Shown piece by piece: positions 25,109 through 32,996 of a DNA stretch of 42,621 nucleotides (positions are counted from its first letter, which is position 1; every line of letters starts with the position of its first letter). Location: the NCBI GenBank assembly GCA_905233645.1, contig CAJODZ010000027.1, forward strand, positions 1-42,621, written 5' to 3'. The stretch comes from an uncultured Synergistales bacterium. Lineage in GTDB: Bacteria > Synergistota > Synergistia > Synergistales > Aminobacteriaceae. A program made the position numbers and the translations under genes. The notes below the pieces were generated by a model, which saw only the letters and a program-made list of their open reading frames with translations, was not told the DNA's origin and made no database searches.

Positions 25109-26428
25109 ATGCGCAAAATTGTTTTAACACTCGTAATTTTTATGACAACGCAAAATTTTTCAGCTTACGCTCAAGATTTAAATAATAATAATAATCAAAG
25201 CTTGCAAGGGTTATCCGTTCAGGAATGCATAATACTGGCTCTAAATAATCACCCGTCCTTGAGAAAAGCTAAAGGCTCAATCAGAGACGCAAAAGCTCAA
25301 CTCGAACAAATCCGCGTTTCAAACCGTATGACTTTAAATTTAACAGGCTCGTTACGATATGACGGCGATTATCAGGATTTTGACGAGAATTATCATTCTG
25401 AAGGTTTGACGATGACCGCGACTAAACTTTTATATGACACAGGACGCAATAAACTACAGCAGGAAATTAAAAATCAAACACTTAGCGGAACTCTTCAAAC
25501 TGAACAACAAACGAGAATTACTGTCGCCGCTGCCGCTAAACGTGCTTATTATGATTTAGTGTTAAAAGTTTTAAATTTAGATGTCGAACGCGAAAAATTA
25601 GCTAATCTTGAAAAACATTTAGAAAATGCCCGCGGCCTCTATGAAGTTGGTAACAGTGCTTTAATCGAAGTTACTAAAGCTCAATCAGACGTAGCAAGCG
25701 CAAAAGTTTCGATGTTAAAAGCTGAAAACGATATTTTAATCTCACAAGAGGCGTTACGTGTTGCAATGGGTGTTAATGCTGAAAATGTTTTTAATATCAC
25801 TCTGTCAACAAAATTATTATTGCCTTCGTCTGTTGATGGTGTTGATGATTTAATTCAAGACGCTTTAAACGACAGACCGGACTATAAAAAATTACTGCAC
25901 GACGAAAAATCTAATCAGCTCTCAATCACTAACGCGGCTCGTACAAGTTCACCGACTATTAACGGCTCAATCGGGAGTTCTGTCTCAAAACGTGAAGGCT
26001 CGTCATCAACAACTGATTATAATTTCGGAATTACTTTAAACATCCCTGTTGTTGACGGCGGAGCTAAAAAAGTTGCTTTAGAAAGTGCTTACGCTCAACT
26101 TGACCAGACTAACGCAGAAATTGACGCTCTAAAACAAGAGATTACTTACAGTGTTAGAAGTGCAGTGTTATCGCTTTCAAATGCTGTCGACCGAGTTAAA
26201 TCGTCTGAAATCAGCGTTAAATATGCCGAAGAGAATTTAAAATTAGCTCAAGGCCGTTACGAAGTTGGTGTCGGCGACCCAATAGAATTAAGCGACGCTG
26301 TATCGGATTTAGCGACAGCGCGTTACACTTTTTACCAGGCATTGTATGACGCTCAAACAGCACGTGCCGATTTAGACGAAGCGTTAGGACATTTGCCAAT
26401 CGAAATCGAAAACGCGGAGATGAATTAA
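25109..26428 (+). CDS. TolC-family outer membrane efflux protein
   Basis: The outer-membrane channel of a tripartite exporter, 439 residues. A signal peptide is present (MRKIVLTLVIFMTTQNFSAYAQ). The mature protein has the internal duplication of TolC-like factors. The first half has LSVQECIILALNNHPSLRKAKGSIRDAKAQLEQIR and YEVGNSALIEVTKAQSDVASAKVSML; the second half has ALNDRPDYKKLLHDEKSNQLSITNAART and YEVGVGDPIELSDAVSDLATARYTFYQALYDAQTARADLDEALG. The helices that form the tunnel are long and Ala/Gln/Leu rich. It is the first gene of a four-gene operon with a PHP phosphoesterase, a MacA-like adaptor and a MacB-type ATPase, so it probably exports a substrate from the periplasm together with them. 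AAAAGG precedes the ATG. Confidence 0.9.
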   Translation: MRKIVLTLVIFMTTQNFSAYAQDLNNNNNQSLQGLSVQECIILALNNHPSLRKAKGSIRDAKAQLEQIRVSNRMTLNLTGSLRYDGDYQDFDENYHSEGLTMTATKLLYDTGRNKLQQEIKNQTLSGTLQTEQQTRITVAAAAKRAYYDLVLKVLNLDVEREKLANLEKHLENARGLYEVGNSALIEVTKAQSDVASAKVSMLKAENDILISQEALRVAMGVNAENVFNITLSTKLLLPSSVDGVDDLIQDALNDRPDYKKLLHDEKSNQLSITNAARTSSPTINGSIGSSVSKREGSSSTTDYNFGITLNIPVVDGGAKKVALESAYAQLDQTNAEIDALKQEITYSVRSAVLSLSNAVDRVKSSEISVKYAEENLKLAQGRYEVGVGDPIELSDAVSDLATARYTFYQALYDAQTARADLDEALGHLPIEIENAEMN

Positions 26429-26431
26429 AAA

Positions 26432-27286
26432 ATGCCTTCAACGATTGATTTACACATTCATAGCGCAAATTCAGACGGTACAGATACGCCGGAAGAGTTA
26501 TTGAATAAAATTCGCCTGGCCGGAATTAAAATATTTGCTTTGACTGACCATGACACTATTAACGGCGCGATGACTTTAAAAAATTTGGGCGTTAAAAATT
26601 TTGTTGCCGGAATTGAATTTTCATGCATCACTCAAAATAATCATAAATGCCATATTTTGGGCTTAGGTTATGACGAGAATAATAATGACTTTAAAAACGC
26701 TTTGAAGGCCGGTGAAGATTTAAGACACGAAAAATTTTTCAAACGGATTAAGTTTTTAAATGATACGTTCAATATAAAATTCAGCGATGACGAAATTGAA
26801 GACTTATTAAAAATTCCTTCAGTCGGTAAACCGCATTTAGGTAATTTAATCGTCAAAAAGGGTTATGCTAAAACAAGAGTTGAGGCTATCGAAAATATTA
26901 TCGACAAAGCTAAAACAGGTAATGACAAAATAAGCGCGGAACTTGCAATCAAATCAATTTTATCAGCCGGCGGTATTGCAATTTGGGCGCACCCTTTAGG
27001 CGGTGAACGTGAAAAAGAATTGCCGCAAGAATTATTTTTAAAAATCTTGGCCGAATTGAAAAATTACGGATTAAACGGCCTCGAATGTTATTACTCAAAA
27101 TATAAATTCACTCAAACAGAATGGCTCGATGATGTTGCAAAATCTGAAGGGCTTTTAATTTCAGGCGGTAGCGATTATCACGGTGCTAATAAGCATATTC
27201 CGTTGGGGCGTTTAAATTCTGATGATGAAATAATTGCGCCTGAGCTTTTGACGGTGTTGAATAGATTAAAATTTGAAAGGAGTTAA
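26432..27286 (+). CDS. PHP-domain phosphoesterase (TrpH/YciV type)
   Basis: A 284-residue metal-dependent phosphoesterase of the PHP family. Ligand motifs are IDLHIHSANSDGTDTPEELL at the N-terminus, FALTDHDTINGAM near residue 32, and GIEFSCI with HKCHILGLGY near 60-75. IAIWAHPLGGEREKEL follows near 183 and LISGGSDYHGANKH near 246. Members of this group act on nucleoside 3',5'-bisphosphates or RNA ends (RNase AM type). It follows the TolC gene with a TAA-AAA-ATG junction and no Shine-Dalgarno, so its translation is probably coupled. Its placement inside an efflux operon is unusual; a functional link is not evident and it may simply share the transcript. Confidence 0.85.
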   Translation: MPSTIDLHIHSANSDGTDTPEELLNKIRLAGIKIFALTDHDTINGAMTLKNLGVKNFVAGIEFSCITQNNHKCHILGLGYDENNNDFKNALKAGEDLRHEKFFKRIKFLNDTFNIKFSDDEIEDLLKIPSVGKPHLGNLIVKKGYAKTRVEAIENIIDKAKTGNDKISAELAIKSILSAGGIAIWAHPLGGEREKELPQELFLKILAELKNYGLNGLECYYSKYKFTQTEWLDDVAKSEGLLISGGSDYHGANKHIPLGRLNSDDEIIAPELLTVLNRLKFERS

Positions 27287-27295
27287 TTTAAAAAG

Positions 27296-28627
27296 ATGCC
27301 TGGTTTGAAAAAATTATTTATCTTGCTTTTAATATGTGCGGCTGGATTTGGAGTTTATTATTTTCTATTTCGTGAAGAGCCTGTTAATTATGGTCTCACG
27401 ACTTCGGCAATCACGCGCGGCGATATAACTTCAACAGTAACGGCTACAGGAGAATTAAATGCTATCAGCGTCGTTGATATCGGAACTCAAGTTTCAGGGA
27501 CGGTGCAGGAGATTTACGTTGATTTTAATTCACCGGTTAAAGCTGGACAGTTAATCGCTTTGATTGACCCTTCTGTATTGCAGTTAACGCTAAACGAATC
27601 TGAAGCTACGCTAGCAGTTTATGAAGCCGGTGTAAAAAGCGCGCAAGCCTCGTTAATCGATGCTGAAAGACAATATAAACGCAACAAAGAATTATTCGAG
27701 AAAAATTTAATCGCACGCAGTACTGTTGATACAAGCGAGACAGACGTAATGTTAAAACGCGCGGCGTTACAGGAAGCTAAATCACGTGTTACTCAAAGCA
27801 AAGCCGCCGTCGCAAGAGCAAAAACTAATTTAAATTACACTCGTATTACTTCGCCGGTTAACGGTGTTGTAATTGACAGACAGGTCGACGCAGGACAGAC
27901 AGTGGCCGCAAGTTATCAAACCCCGACGTTATTTCAAATCGCTGAAGATTTAACGAGAATGCAAATCGAAACCAAAGTTGATGAGGCTGATATCGGAGCA
28001 GTTGCTGAAGGTCAAAACGTAACATTCAGGGTTGACGCATTTCCGGAAGAGATTTTTGAAGGCAAAGTCGTTCAGGTTAGAATTGCGCCTACGACTTCGG
28101 ACAACGTTGTAACTTACACTGTAATAATTCACGTTGATAACCCCGAATTAAAATTAAAACCAGGCATGACCGCTAACGTATCGATTGAGACAGCTAAAGC
28201 CGAAAACGTTTTAAGAATACCCGTCGCAGCATTGAGATTTACGCCGCCGGAAGATTTATTAGCAACAATTTCGTATGATGTCAGTGTAATCACCGGCAAA
28301 AAATCTTTAAATTCGGGTATAGTTTGGCCGGCGCATGATGATTTTTTAATGCCTCCTGTATTAGTCGAGACGGGAATAACTGATAACAGGTGGGTAGAAT
28401 TAAAATCAGATAAGGGAAGCGCAAACAGACCACCAAGACCAAACGGACAAGGCAGACCGGAAAATTTAAATGCTGATAATCAACGTCCGCAAAATTTAAA
28501 TTCAAATTCAAACGGAAGTATTTTGCGTGAAGGGATGGGCTTAGTTATAAATGCACAGGCCGGAACTTCAACTAGAAAGAGCGGCGGATTATTCGGAGCA
28601 TCACGCGGCGGAAGAGGGCCGAGATAA
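27296..28627 (+). CDS. MacA-like periplasmic adaptor (membrane fusion protein)
   Basis: A 443-residue adaptor with an N-terminal membrane anchor (LKKLFILLLICAAGFGVYYFLF). The lipoyl half-motif is VVDIGTQVSGTVQEIYVDFNSPVKAGQLIALIDP. A long alpha-hairpin follows (about residues 85-175, EATLAVYEAGVKSAQASLIDAERQYKRNKELFEKN). Then come the second lipoyl part (LNYTRITSPVNGVVIDRQVDAGQTVAASYQTPTLFQIA) and a beta-barrel. The C-terminal part contains a low-complexity NRPPRPNGQGRPENLNADNQ stretch and a Gly/Arg-rich end. MacA proteins link an inner-membrane MacB transporter to TolC. AGGAG before the ATG is good. With TolC upstream and a MacB-type ATPase next, it completes most of a MacAB-TolC exporter, but no permease is present. 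Confidence 0.88.
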   Translation: MPGLKKLFILLLICAAGFGVYYFLFREEPVNYGLTTSAITRGDITSTVTATGELNAISVVDIGTQVSGTVQEIYVDFNSPVKAGQLIALIDPSVLQLTLNESEATLAVYEAGVKSAQASLIDAERQYKRNKELFEKNLIARSTVDTSETDVMLKRAALQEAKSRVTQSKAAVARAKTNLNYTRITSPVNGVVIDRQVDAGQTVAASYQTPTLFQIAEDLTRMQIETKVDEADIGAVAEGQNVTFRVDAFPEEIFEGKVVQVRIAPTTSDNVVTYTVIIHVDNPELKLKPGMTANVSIETAKAENVLRIPVAALRFTPPEDLLATISYDVSVITGKKSLNSGIVWPAHDDFLMPPVLVETGITDNRWVELKSDKGSANRPPRPNGQGRPENLNADNQRPQNLNSNSNGSILREGMGLVINAQAGTSTRKSGGLFGASRGGRGPR

Positions 28628-28630
28628 AAA

Positions 28631-29353
28631 ATGCCAATCATAAAAATTAAAGACCTAGTAAAAATTTATAAGACCGGCGATATTGAGTTACGTGCGTTAA
28701 ATAATATTACGTTCAGCGTTGAGCACGGTGAATTTGTTTGTGTAATGGGGCCGTCCGGTTCCGGAAAATCTACGATGATGAATATTCTCGGCTGTCTTGA
28801 TGTCGCTACTTCCGGAACGTATGAATTAGACGGTGTAGACGTTAAAAATCAAACCCGTGCTGGATTAGCTGACATTCGCAACCGTGAGCTTGGCTTTGTC
28901 TTTCAGGGTTTTAATTTATTGCCGAGAGTTGACGCTGTTGAGAATGTTGAATTACCTTTGTTATATCGCGGCGTAAAAAGTTCAGAAAGGCGTAAAGCGG
29001 CGATTAAAGCTCTTGAGCGTGTCGGATTGGGAGGCCGTTTACATCATAGACCTTCACAAATGAGCGGAGGCCAGCAGCAAAGAGTAGCAATAGCGCGCGC
29101 AATAGTTGGAAACGCTCCGGTTATATTAGCTGATGAGCCAACGGGAAATTTAGACACAAAAACGACCGTTGAAATTATGAATATCTTTACGGATTTGCAT
29201 AAACAAGGCATTACGATAATTCTTGTAACTCATGAGCCTGATATAGCAACCTGGAGTCAACGTGTTTTAAGATTTCGCGACGGTGAGTTAATAGCAGATG
29301 AGGCCGCGCCGTCGGGAGTTCAATCAGATAACGAGATAAAACCTCAAGATTAA
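28631..29353 (+). CDS. MacB/LolD-type ABC transporter ATPase
   Basis: A 240-residue ATPase subunit. Walker A is MGPSGSGKST, the Q-loop region is FVFQGFNLLPRVDAVENVELPLLYRG, the signature is MSGGQQQRVAIARAI and Walker B is VILADEPTGNLD. H-loop VTHEPDIA follows. The family is the MacB/LolD/FtsE-like group. In MacB the ATPase is fused to the membrane domain, but this protein ends just after the ABC domain (short acidic tail EAAPSGVQSDNEIKPQD). The expected FtsX-like permease would lie next, yet a terminator and convergent nikO follow instead. Therefore the exporter must recruit a permease encoded elsewhere, or it is incomplete. The start follows a TAA-AAA-ATG junction without Shine-Dalgarno. Confidence 0.88.
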   Translation: MPIIKIKDLVKIYKTGDIELRALNNITFSVEHGEFVCVMGPSGSGKSTMMNILGCLDVATSGTYELDGVDVKNQTRAGLADIRNRELGFVFQGFNLLPRVDAVENVELPLLYRGVKSSERRKAAIKALERVGLGGRLHHRPSQMSGGQQQRVAIARAIVGNAPVILADEPTGNLDTKTTVEIMNIFTDLHKQGITIILVTHEPDIATWSQRVLRFRDGELIADEAAPSGVQSDNEIKPQD

Positions 29354-29361
29354 AAATTTTT

Positions 29362-29404
29362 GGGCGATTGGATTATATTTTTATATATAGCATTCGCCCT
29401 TTTA
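29362..29404. terminator. terminator between the efflux operon and convergent nikO
   Basis: GGGCGA pairs with TCGCCC around a long AT-rich loop and is followed by TTTTA. It lies between two convergent stop codons 50 bases apart and could act in both directions. Confidence 0.6.
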
Positions 29405-29406
29405 AA

Positions 29407-30069
29407 TTAAGCTAGTCCGTTTAATTCGAGTAAGTTTTTATCATTTAATAACGTTCGCAAATCTCCAGCCGCTGAAAATACACCGTGATTTAAAATTATC
29501 GCCTGCGTACAAATTTCTAATGTCATATCTAAATCATGCGTTGCTAATAAAATCGCTTTGTCCATGTCACGCAAAATATTTATTAAACGTTTTCGCGCTC
29601 GTAAATCTAATGAGGCTGTCGGTTCGTCAAGTAATATCAAGTCCGGTTCATTTATCAAAATTCCGGCTAACGAAACTATTTTTTTCTCACCGCCTGATAA
29701 TTTATGAGGAACGCGATTTTTTAAGTGTTCGATTTCTAATTCTTTTAAAATTTTTTCAGCGCGTTCGTGAGCTTGATTTATATTTACTCCGTCAGCTATT
29801 AAATTAAACGCAACGTCCTCGATTACGCTTGGCATTAAAATTTGGTCGTCTGCGTCCTGTAAAATTAAGCCCGAACTTCCATTTAAAATTATTTCGCCCG
29901 ATTGAATTTTTAACGCACCGGCAATTTGTAATAACAGCGTTGATTTTCCAGAACCGTTAGACCCGATTAACGCAACTTTTTCGCCGTGAGATATTTTTAG
30001 CGAAACGCCTTTTAATGCTTCGTTACCGTCCGGATATTTATATTTTAAATTTTTAATTTCAAGCAGCAT
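29407..30069 (-). CDS. nikO: nickel/cobalt ECF transporter ATPase (NikO/CbiO)
   Basis: The ATPase of an energy-coupling-factor metal transporter, 220 residues. Walker A is GSNGSGKSTLL, Q-loop GLILQDADDQI, signature LSGGEKKIVSLAG and Walker B LILLDEPTASLD. The ATG overlaps the end of nikQ by 11 bases, so the gene is co-translated with its membrane partner. It is the last gene of the nikKLMQO operon on the minus strand. The gene symbol is by family and position; cobalt (CbiO) cannot be excluded from the sequence of this subunit alone. Confidence 0.85.
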   Translation of the reverse strand: MLLEIKNLKYKYPDGNEALKGVSLKISHGEKVALIGSNGSGKSTLLLQIAGALKIQSGEIILNGSSGLILQDADDQILMPSVIEDVAFNLIADGVNINQAHERAEKILKELEIEHLKNRVPHKLSGGEKKIVSLAGILINEPDLILLDEPTASLDLRARKRLINILRDMDKAILLATHDLDMTLEICTQAIILNHGVFSAAGDLRTLLNDKNLLELNGLA

Positions 30070-30751
30070 TTAAAAAAATTAACACTCCTCCATAAATCAT
30101 AAATATTAAAATATAAATTAAATCACGCTTTTTAAATTTATCAGTAAATTCTTGATTGAAACCATTAAAACCGCCGCGCATTCCGATAACTTGATAAACA
30201 CGCTCCGCGCGTTCAGAACTTCTTAATAATCCGGACGCAATTAAATACGCTATCACTTTAAATTTTAAAAGCCCGTGTAAATTTTTAGCCCGTAACTTAA
30301 TCGAAATTAACGCCGCTGTAAATCGTTCGTGCATTATAAAAATTCCCCGTACGGTCATAATTATTAACACACGCATTTTTGAAGGCATAAAAGGAATGTT
30401 CAAGCCGGTGTTTAGCAAAATTATAAATATCAAATTCATTCGTATGATTATCAAAAGCGCAAATCTAAAACCTTCTTTTAAATCCGGCCATGTAATTATT
30501 ATCATGAACGCTACAAATAAATTTATTAAATTCAAGCGCACAAGCTTTTTTAAAATTACGGCTTTACGAATAATTAAGAGTATTGGTAATATCGACGCGG
30601 CTATTAAAGCTCTTGGGGCTGTCAAAAACGAGATAATACACGCTGAAATTATTAGACAGATTTTTAACGCTCCGCTCCTGAAATCAAAAATTATTTCGTC
30701 GGGGAGTTCATGTAATTTGAAATTTTCGCGCTCAAAATTTTCACACGGCAT
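30059..30751 (-). CDS. nikQ: nickel/cobalt ECF transporter transmembrane protein (NikQ/CbiQ)
   Basis: The T-component (EcfT/CbiQ type), about five to six membrane segments (ALKICLIISACIISFLTAP; LLIIIRMNLIFIILLNTGL and others), with the cytoplasmic coupling helices (SERAERVYQVIGMRGG) that contact the ATPase. The ORF track starts at 30790, but the ATG at 30751 overlaps the stop of nikM as TAATG, which I take as the true start (230 residues, MPCENFEREN...). The last codons overlap nikO by 11 bases. It joins NikM and NikO to form the transport complex in the inner membrane. Confidence 0.8.
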   Translation of the reverse strand: MPCENFERENFKLHELPDEIIFDFRSGALKICLIISACIISFLTAPRALIAASILPILLIIRKAVILKKLVRLNLINLFVAFMIIITWPDLKEGFRFALLIIIRMNLIFIILLNTGLNIPFMPSKMRVLIIMTVRGIFIMHERFTAALISIKLRAKNLHGLLKFKVIAYLIASGLLRSSERAERVYQVIGMRGGFNGFNQEFTDKFKKRDLIYILIFMIYGGVLIFLNAA

Positions 30752-31353
30752 TACTTTTTTAAAAATTCCGGTGCGGTCTTTTTGAGCCATAAAATTAAAA
30801 ACATGTTAATTAAGCCCTCGATTAACGCTAACGGAATATGTGCAAGCATTATAATTTTCGCCGTGCTTAAAAAATTCTCGTCAGTCGTGTATAAAAATAT
30901 ACTCAACATTAACGCTCCCATTAAAACAGCTAAAGCTCCGGCTATGAATGAAATCGTACTCGTAAAAATTTTGCTGCCGCTGTTCCTAATCATATTGCCG
31001 AAAATCAAATACACAACTAATCCGGGCAAAGCCATATCGCAAACATTTACGCCCAAGACTATAAGACCGCCAAACTGGAATAATAACGCCTGCAATAATA
31101 AAGCGACAAATACTCCTGGAAATATTGACCAGCCTAAAATTATCCCTGACGGCGCAATTAACGTTAAATGTGTTGAGGCCGCTCCTATTCTGATATTTAC
31201 GAGTGATGCTAAAAAGAATGCTGATGATAATAAAGCTACGCGCACTAATTTTTCAGGCTCAGTCTTTTTTAAACCAACAGCAACTCCAGCCGCACTCACA
31301 GCCCAACCGGTTATTAACGCCGCGCCTGATAAAACACCCTCACTAATATGCAT
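30751..31353 (-). CDS. nikM: nickel/cobalt ECF transporter substrate-binding membrane protein (NikM/CbiM)
   Basis: The S-component, 200 residues with about six to seven membrane segments. It begins MHISEGVLSG, where the exposed N-terminus and His at position 2 form the metal site in NikM/CbiM proteins. ASTHLTLIAPSGIILGWSIFPGVFVALLLQALLFQFGG is the conserved second part with a His contact. It decides metal choice. The gene overlaps nikL by 11 bases upstream and meets nikQ as TAATG downstream. Because the operon has NikK- and NikL-like partners rather than CbiN, nickel is more likely than cobalt; that is an inference from operon type. Confidence 0.85.
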   Translation of the reverse strand: MHISEGVLSGAALITGWAVSAAGVAVGLKKTEPEKLVRVALLSSAFFLASLVNIRIGAASTHLTLIAPSGIILGWSIFPGVFVALLLQALLFQFGGLIVLGVNVCDMALPGLVVYLIFGNMIRNSGSKIFTSTISFIAGALAVLMGALMLSIFLYTTDENFLSTAKIIMLAHIPLALIEGLINMFLILWLKKTAPEFLKK

Positions 31354-31816
31354 TTTGATTTTTGCTCCTGAATTTTAAAAATAAGCAGACGTTAAAAATC
31401 AAACTCACTCCCAAAATTGCGCGTATAGCTAATTCAAACGGAGTGATTATTTTTTCGTTAATGTTTTGAGAATTATATTGCGTTTGATTTTCAGAAAGTG
31501 TTTTTATATCGATTTCCGCTGTGCATTGATGACCTTCGCCGTCTTTAACGATAACGCGCCAAATTCCCGGAGTATCTGCTACAAACGCGACACGACCATT
31601 TTCATCAGTACGGCCGCTTTGATAAGCAAATTTATTATCGTTAGGAGAGAATGTTTTAAACTCGCAATAACTCATTCTTTCGCCGGTCGAATAAAAAAAC
31701 TCAAGGGGTATAGCCTCGAATTTTGATTTTACATAGCCTACCCCATGAGCAAATAATATTTCAGGTGTTAATAAAAATATCGCTAAAAATATTGCCGCCA
31801 AAAATCTATTTAACAT
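31343..31816 (-). CDS. nikL: NikL-like membrane-anchored accessory protein
   Basis: A 157-residue protein with an N-terminal signal/anchor (MLNRFLAAIFLAIFLLTPEILFAHG), an Ig-like/carboxypeptidase-regulatory-like domain (KFAYQSGRTDENGRVAFVADTPGIWRVIVKDGEG) and a C-terminal membrane span (FELAIRAILGVSLIFNVCLFLKF). This shape and place match NikL, which substitutes for NikN/CbiN in NikKMLQO systems. The conserved His right after the cleavage point (AHGVGYV) may take part in metal handover. It overlaps nikK by 11 bases and nikM by 11 bases. Function is inferred from operon context. Confidence 0.72.
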   Translation of the reverse strand: MLNRFLAAIFLAIFLLTPEILFAHGVGYVKSKFEAIPLEFFYSTGERMSYCEFKTFSPNDNKFAYQSGRTDENGRVAFVADTPGIWRVIVKDGEGHQCTAEIDIKTLSENQTQYNSQNINEKIITPFELAIRAILGVSLIFNVCLFLKFRSKNQNAY

Positions 31817-32591
31817 CGAACAACAAGAACGCGCGTAAATTTAAATGGTCATAATCGCCTTCAACGCCTGGTAAATTCCCTTGAGCCGCTCTAATTCCCC
31901 ACCAGCCGGCAGACGTAATTTTTATGAAAGCTTCTCCGTTTTCAGCTTCGGTGTAATAAGCGTAAGTGTTTTCGTGTTCAGGTGCGAAACCGTCATAACT
32001 TGCCCAAACAGCTCCGGTGTAAGGTTGGCCGTTCAATAAAATTTTTACATTCATGTAATCGCCGACTTTTAAATCAGCAGGATTTGTAACGGGAATAATT
32101 TCTAACGGGTGGCCTAAAACTTGAGCGTAATTTTTATCATCTTTGGAAGTATTAAAAATCGCTTTTGCGTACTTATCATATTTATTAGCTGATAAAACTT
32201 TTAAGCCCTGTTTTTCGAGTTCTGTGCGTGAGCCGGTTTTGCCGCCTTCGTTTGTGATTGACCAAGTCTCGCCGTCTTTAATAGCAACTAACATAATCGA
32301 GCCGTCATCATTTTTAGGAGTAACCGTGAAATTTATGCACAAGTTCTCTTCGTCTGGAGTTAAAGCACTTTCGATGAGCTTGCCATTTTCAATAATACCG
32401 GCTTTGACGCGCGATAAAACTTCGACTTCTTCAGGAACAATAAATTTATGAGCCGACTGTACCGTTAATTCGACTGCTTTATCTTTTTCGAGGGTTGTTC
32501 CTGCTTTTGGCTTAATCGTTAATTCATGAGCGAACGCTGTAGAATTTAAAGCCAACGTAAAAATTAGAGCTAACGTTAAAAACTTTTTCAT
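31806..32591 (-). CDS. nikK: NikK-like periplasmic DUF4198 protein
   Basis: The first gene of the metal-uptake operon. It encodes a 261-residue exported DUF4198 protein: signal peptide MKKFLTLALIFTLALNSTAFAHE; the mature protein begins HELTIKPK, where a His at the new N-terminus is typical of metal-binding members. Two beta-sandwich-like parts follow (VELTVQSAHKFIVPEEVEVL ... and VGDYMNVKILLNGQPYTGAVWASYDGF). DUF4198/NikK proteins are proposed to bring nickel to the S-component. The start ATG at 32591 has AAGGAG about 10 bases upstream. The divergent gap (32592-32996) contains the murC promoter and a repeat. I found no obvious NikR palindrome or cobalamin riboswitch there. Confidence 0.75.
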   Translation of the reverse strand: MKKFLTLALIFTLALNSTAFAHELTIKPKAGTTLEKDKAVELTVQSAHKFIVPEEVEVLSRVKAGIIENGKLIESALTPDEENLCINFTVTPKNDDGSIMLVAIKDGETWSITNEGGKTGSRTELEKQGLKVLSANKYDKYAKAIFNTSKDDKNYAQVLGHPLEIIPVTNPADLKVGDYMNVKILLNGQPYTGAVWASYDGFAPEHENTYAYYTEAENGEAFIKITSAGWWGIRAAQGNLPGVEGDYDHLNLRAFLLFDVK

Positions 32592-32679
32592 ATTTAAAAA
32601 TTCTCCTTAGTTAAAAAATTTTCAAAAATTTCAAACGCGCGTAATTTATCATATGAACACGAAATTTTGAACGATAAAA

Positions 32680-32708
32680 TTTACAGCGAAGATATTTTTT
32701 AATATAAT
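32680..32708 (+). promoter_or_regulatory. sigma-70-type promoter of the murC operon
   Basis: TTTACA and TATAAT are separated by exactly 17 bases, a near-consensus promoter. It lies about 290 bases before the murC ATG, giving a long leader that contains repeat copy C. Confidence 0.6.
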
Positions 32709-32753
32709 TCCATTGGTCAAAAAAATCCTTTCAAATTTTTCAAAATATCATTG

Positions 32754-32854
32754 ATTTTTGCAACTACGTTTACAACTACAAAAAAGCTTTTATAAAATCA
32801 GACATCAAAAAATTTTTCAGCGTGTTAATTTTCAAACAAAGTGTTAAATTTTTT
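32754..32854 (-). repeat. intergenic repeat, copy C (inverted and diverged)
   Basis: The reverse complement matches copies A and B at both ends (AAAAAATTTAACACTTTGTT, and TTTTTTGTAG plus GTAAACGTAGTTGCAAAAA), but the middle has changed and the GGCTGTT/AACAGCC pair is lost. It lies in the untranslated leader of murC, downstream of the TTTACA/TATAAT promoter. The rest of the 405-base gap (32592-32996) holds that promoter and the nikK leader. Confidence 0.75.
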
Positions 32855-32996
32855 GGTCAGAGTTTTTTTAAAAAAATTTTTAATTTAATTCTATAGATTT
32901 TGCAAAATGATTTTTAAATTCTTAATCATGCTAAAATTTCAGGCTGTAATTTATCGAAATAAAACCCGCTGTTTTTTAAGGAGTGAAAATTTTTTC

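Noticed and set aside
30752-30790. 13-residue N-terminal extension of NikQ in the ORF track
   Set aside because: The TAATG junction with nikM at 30751 gives a better start.
30782-31378. 198-residue plus-strand ORF across nikM
   Set aside because: Shadow of nikM on the opposite strand; Asn/Thr/Pro-rich composition is an effect of the antisense frame.
32592-32700. cobalamin riboswitch or NikR operator upstream of nikK
   Set aside because: I searched by eye for the B12-box core and a GTGTTAC-type palindrome and found neither.
32907-32996. 30-residue N-terminal extension of MurC in the ORF track
   Set aside because: No ribosome binding site for it, and the family start motif begins at ATG 32997 behind AAGGAG.
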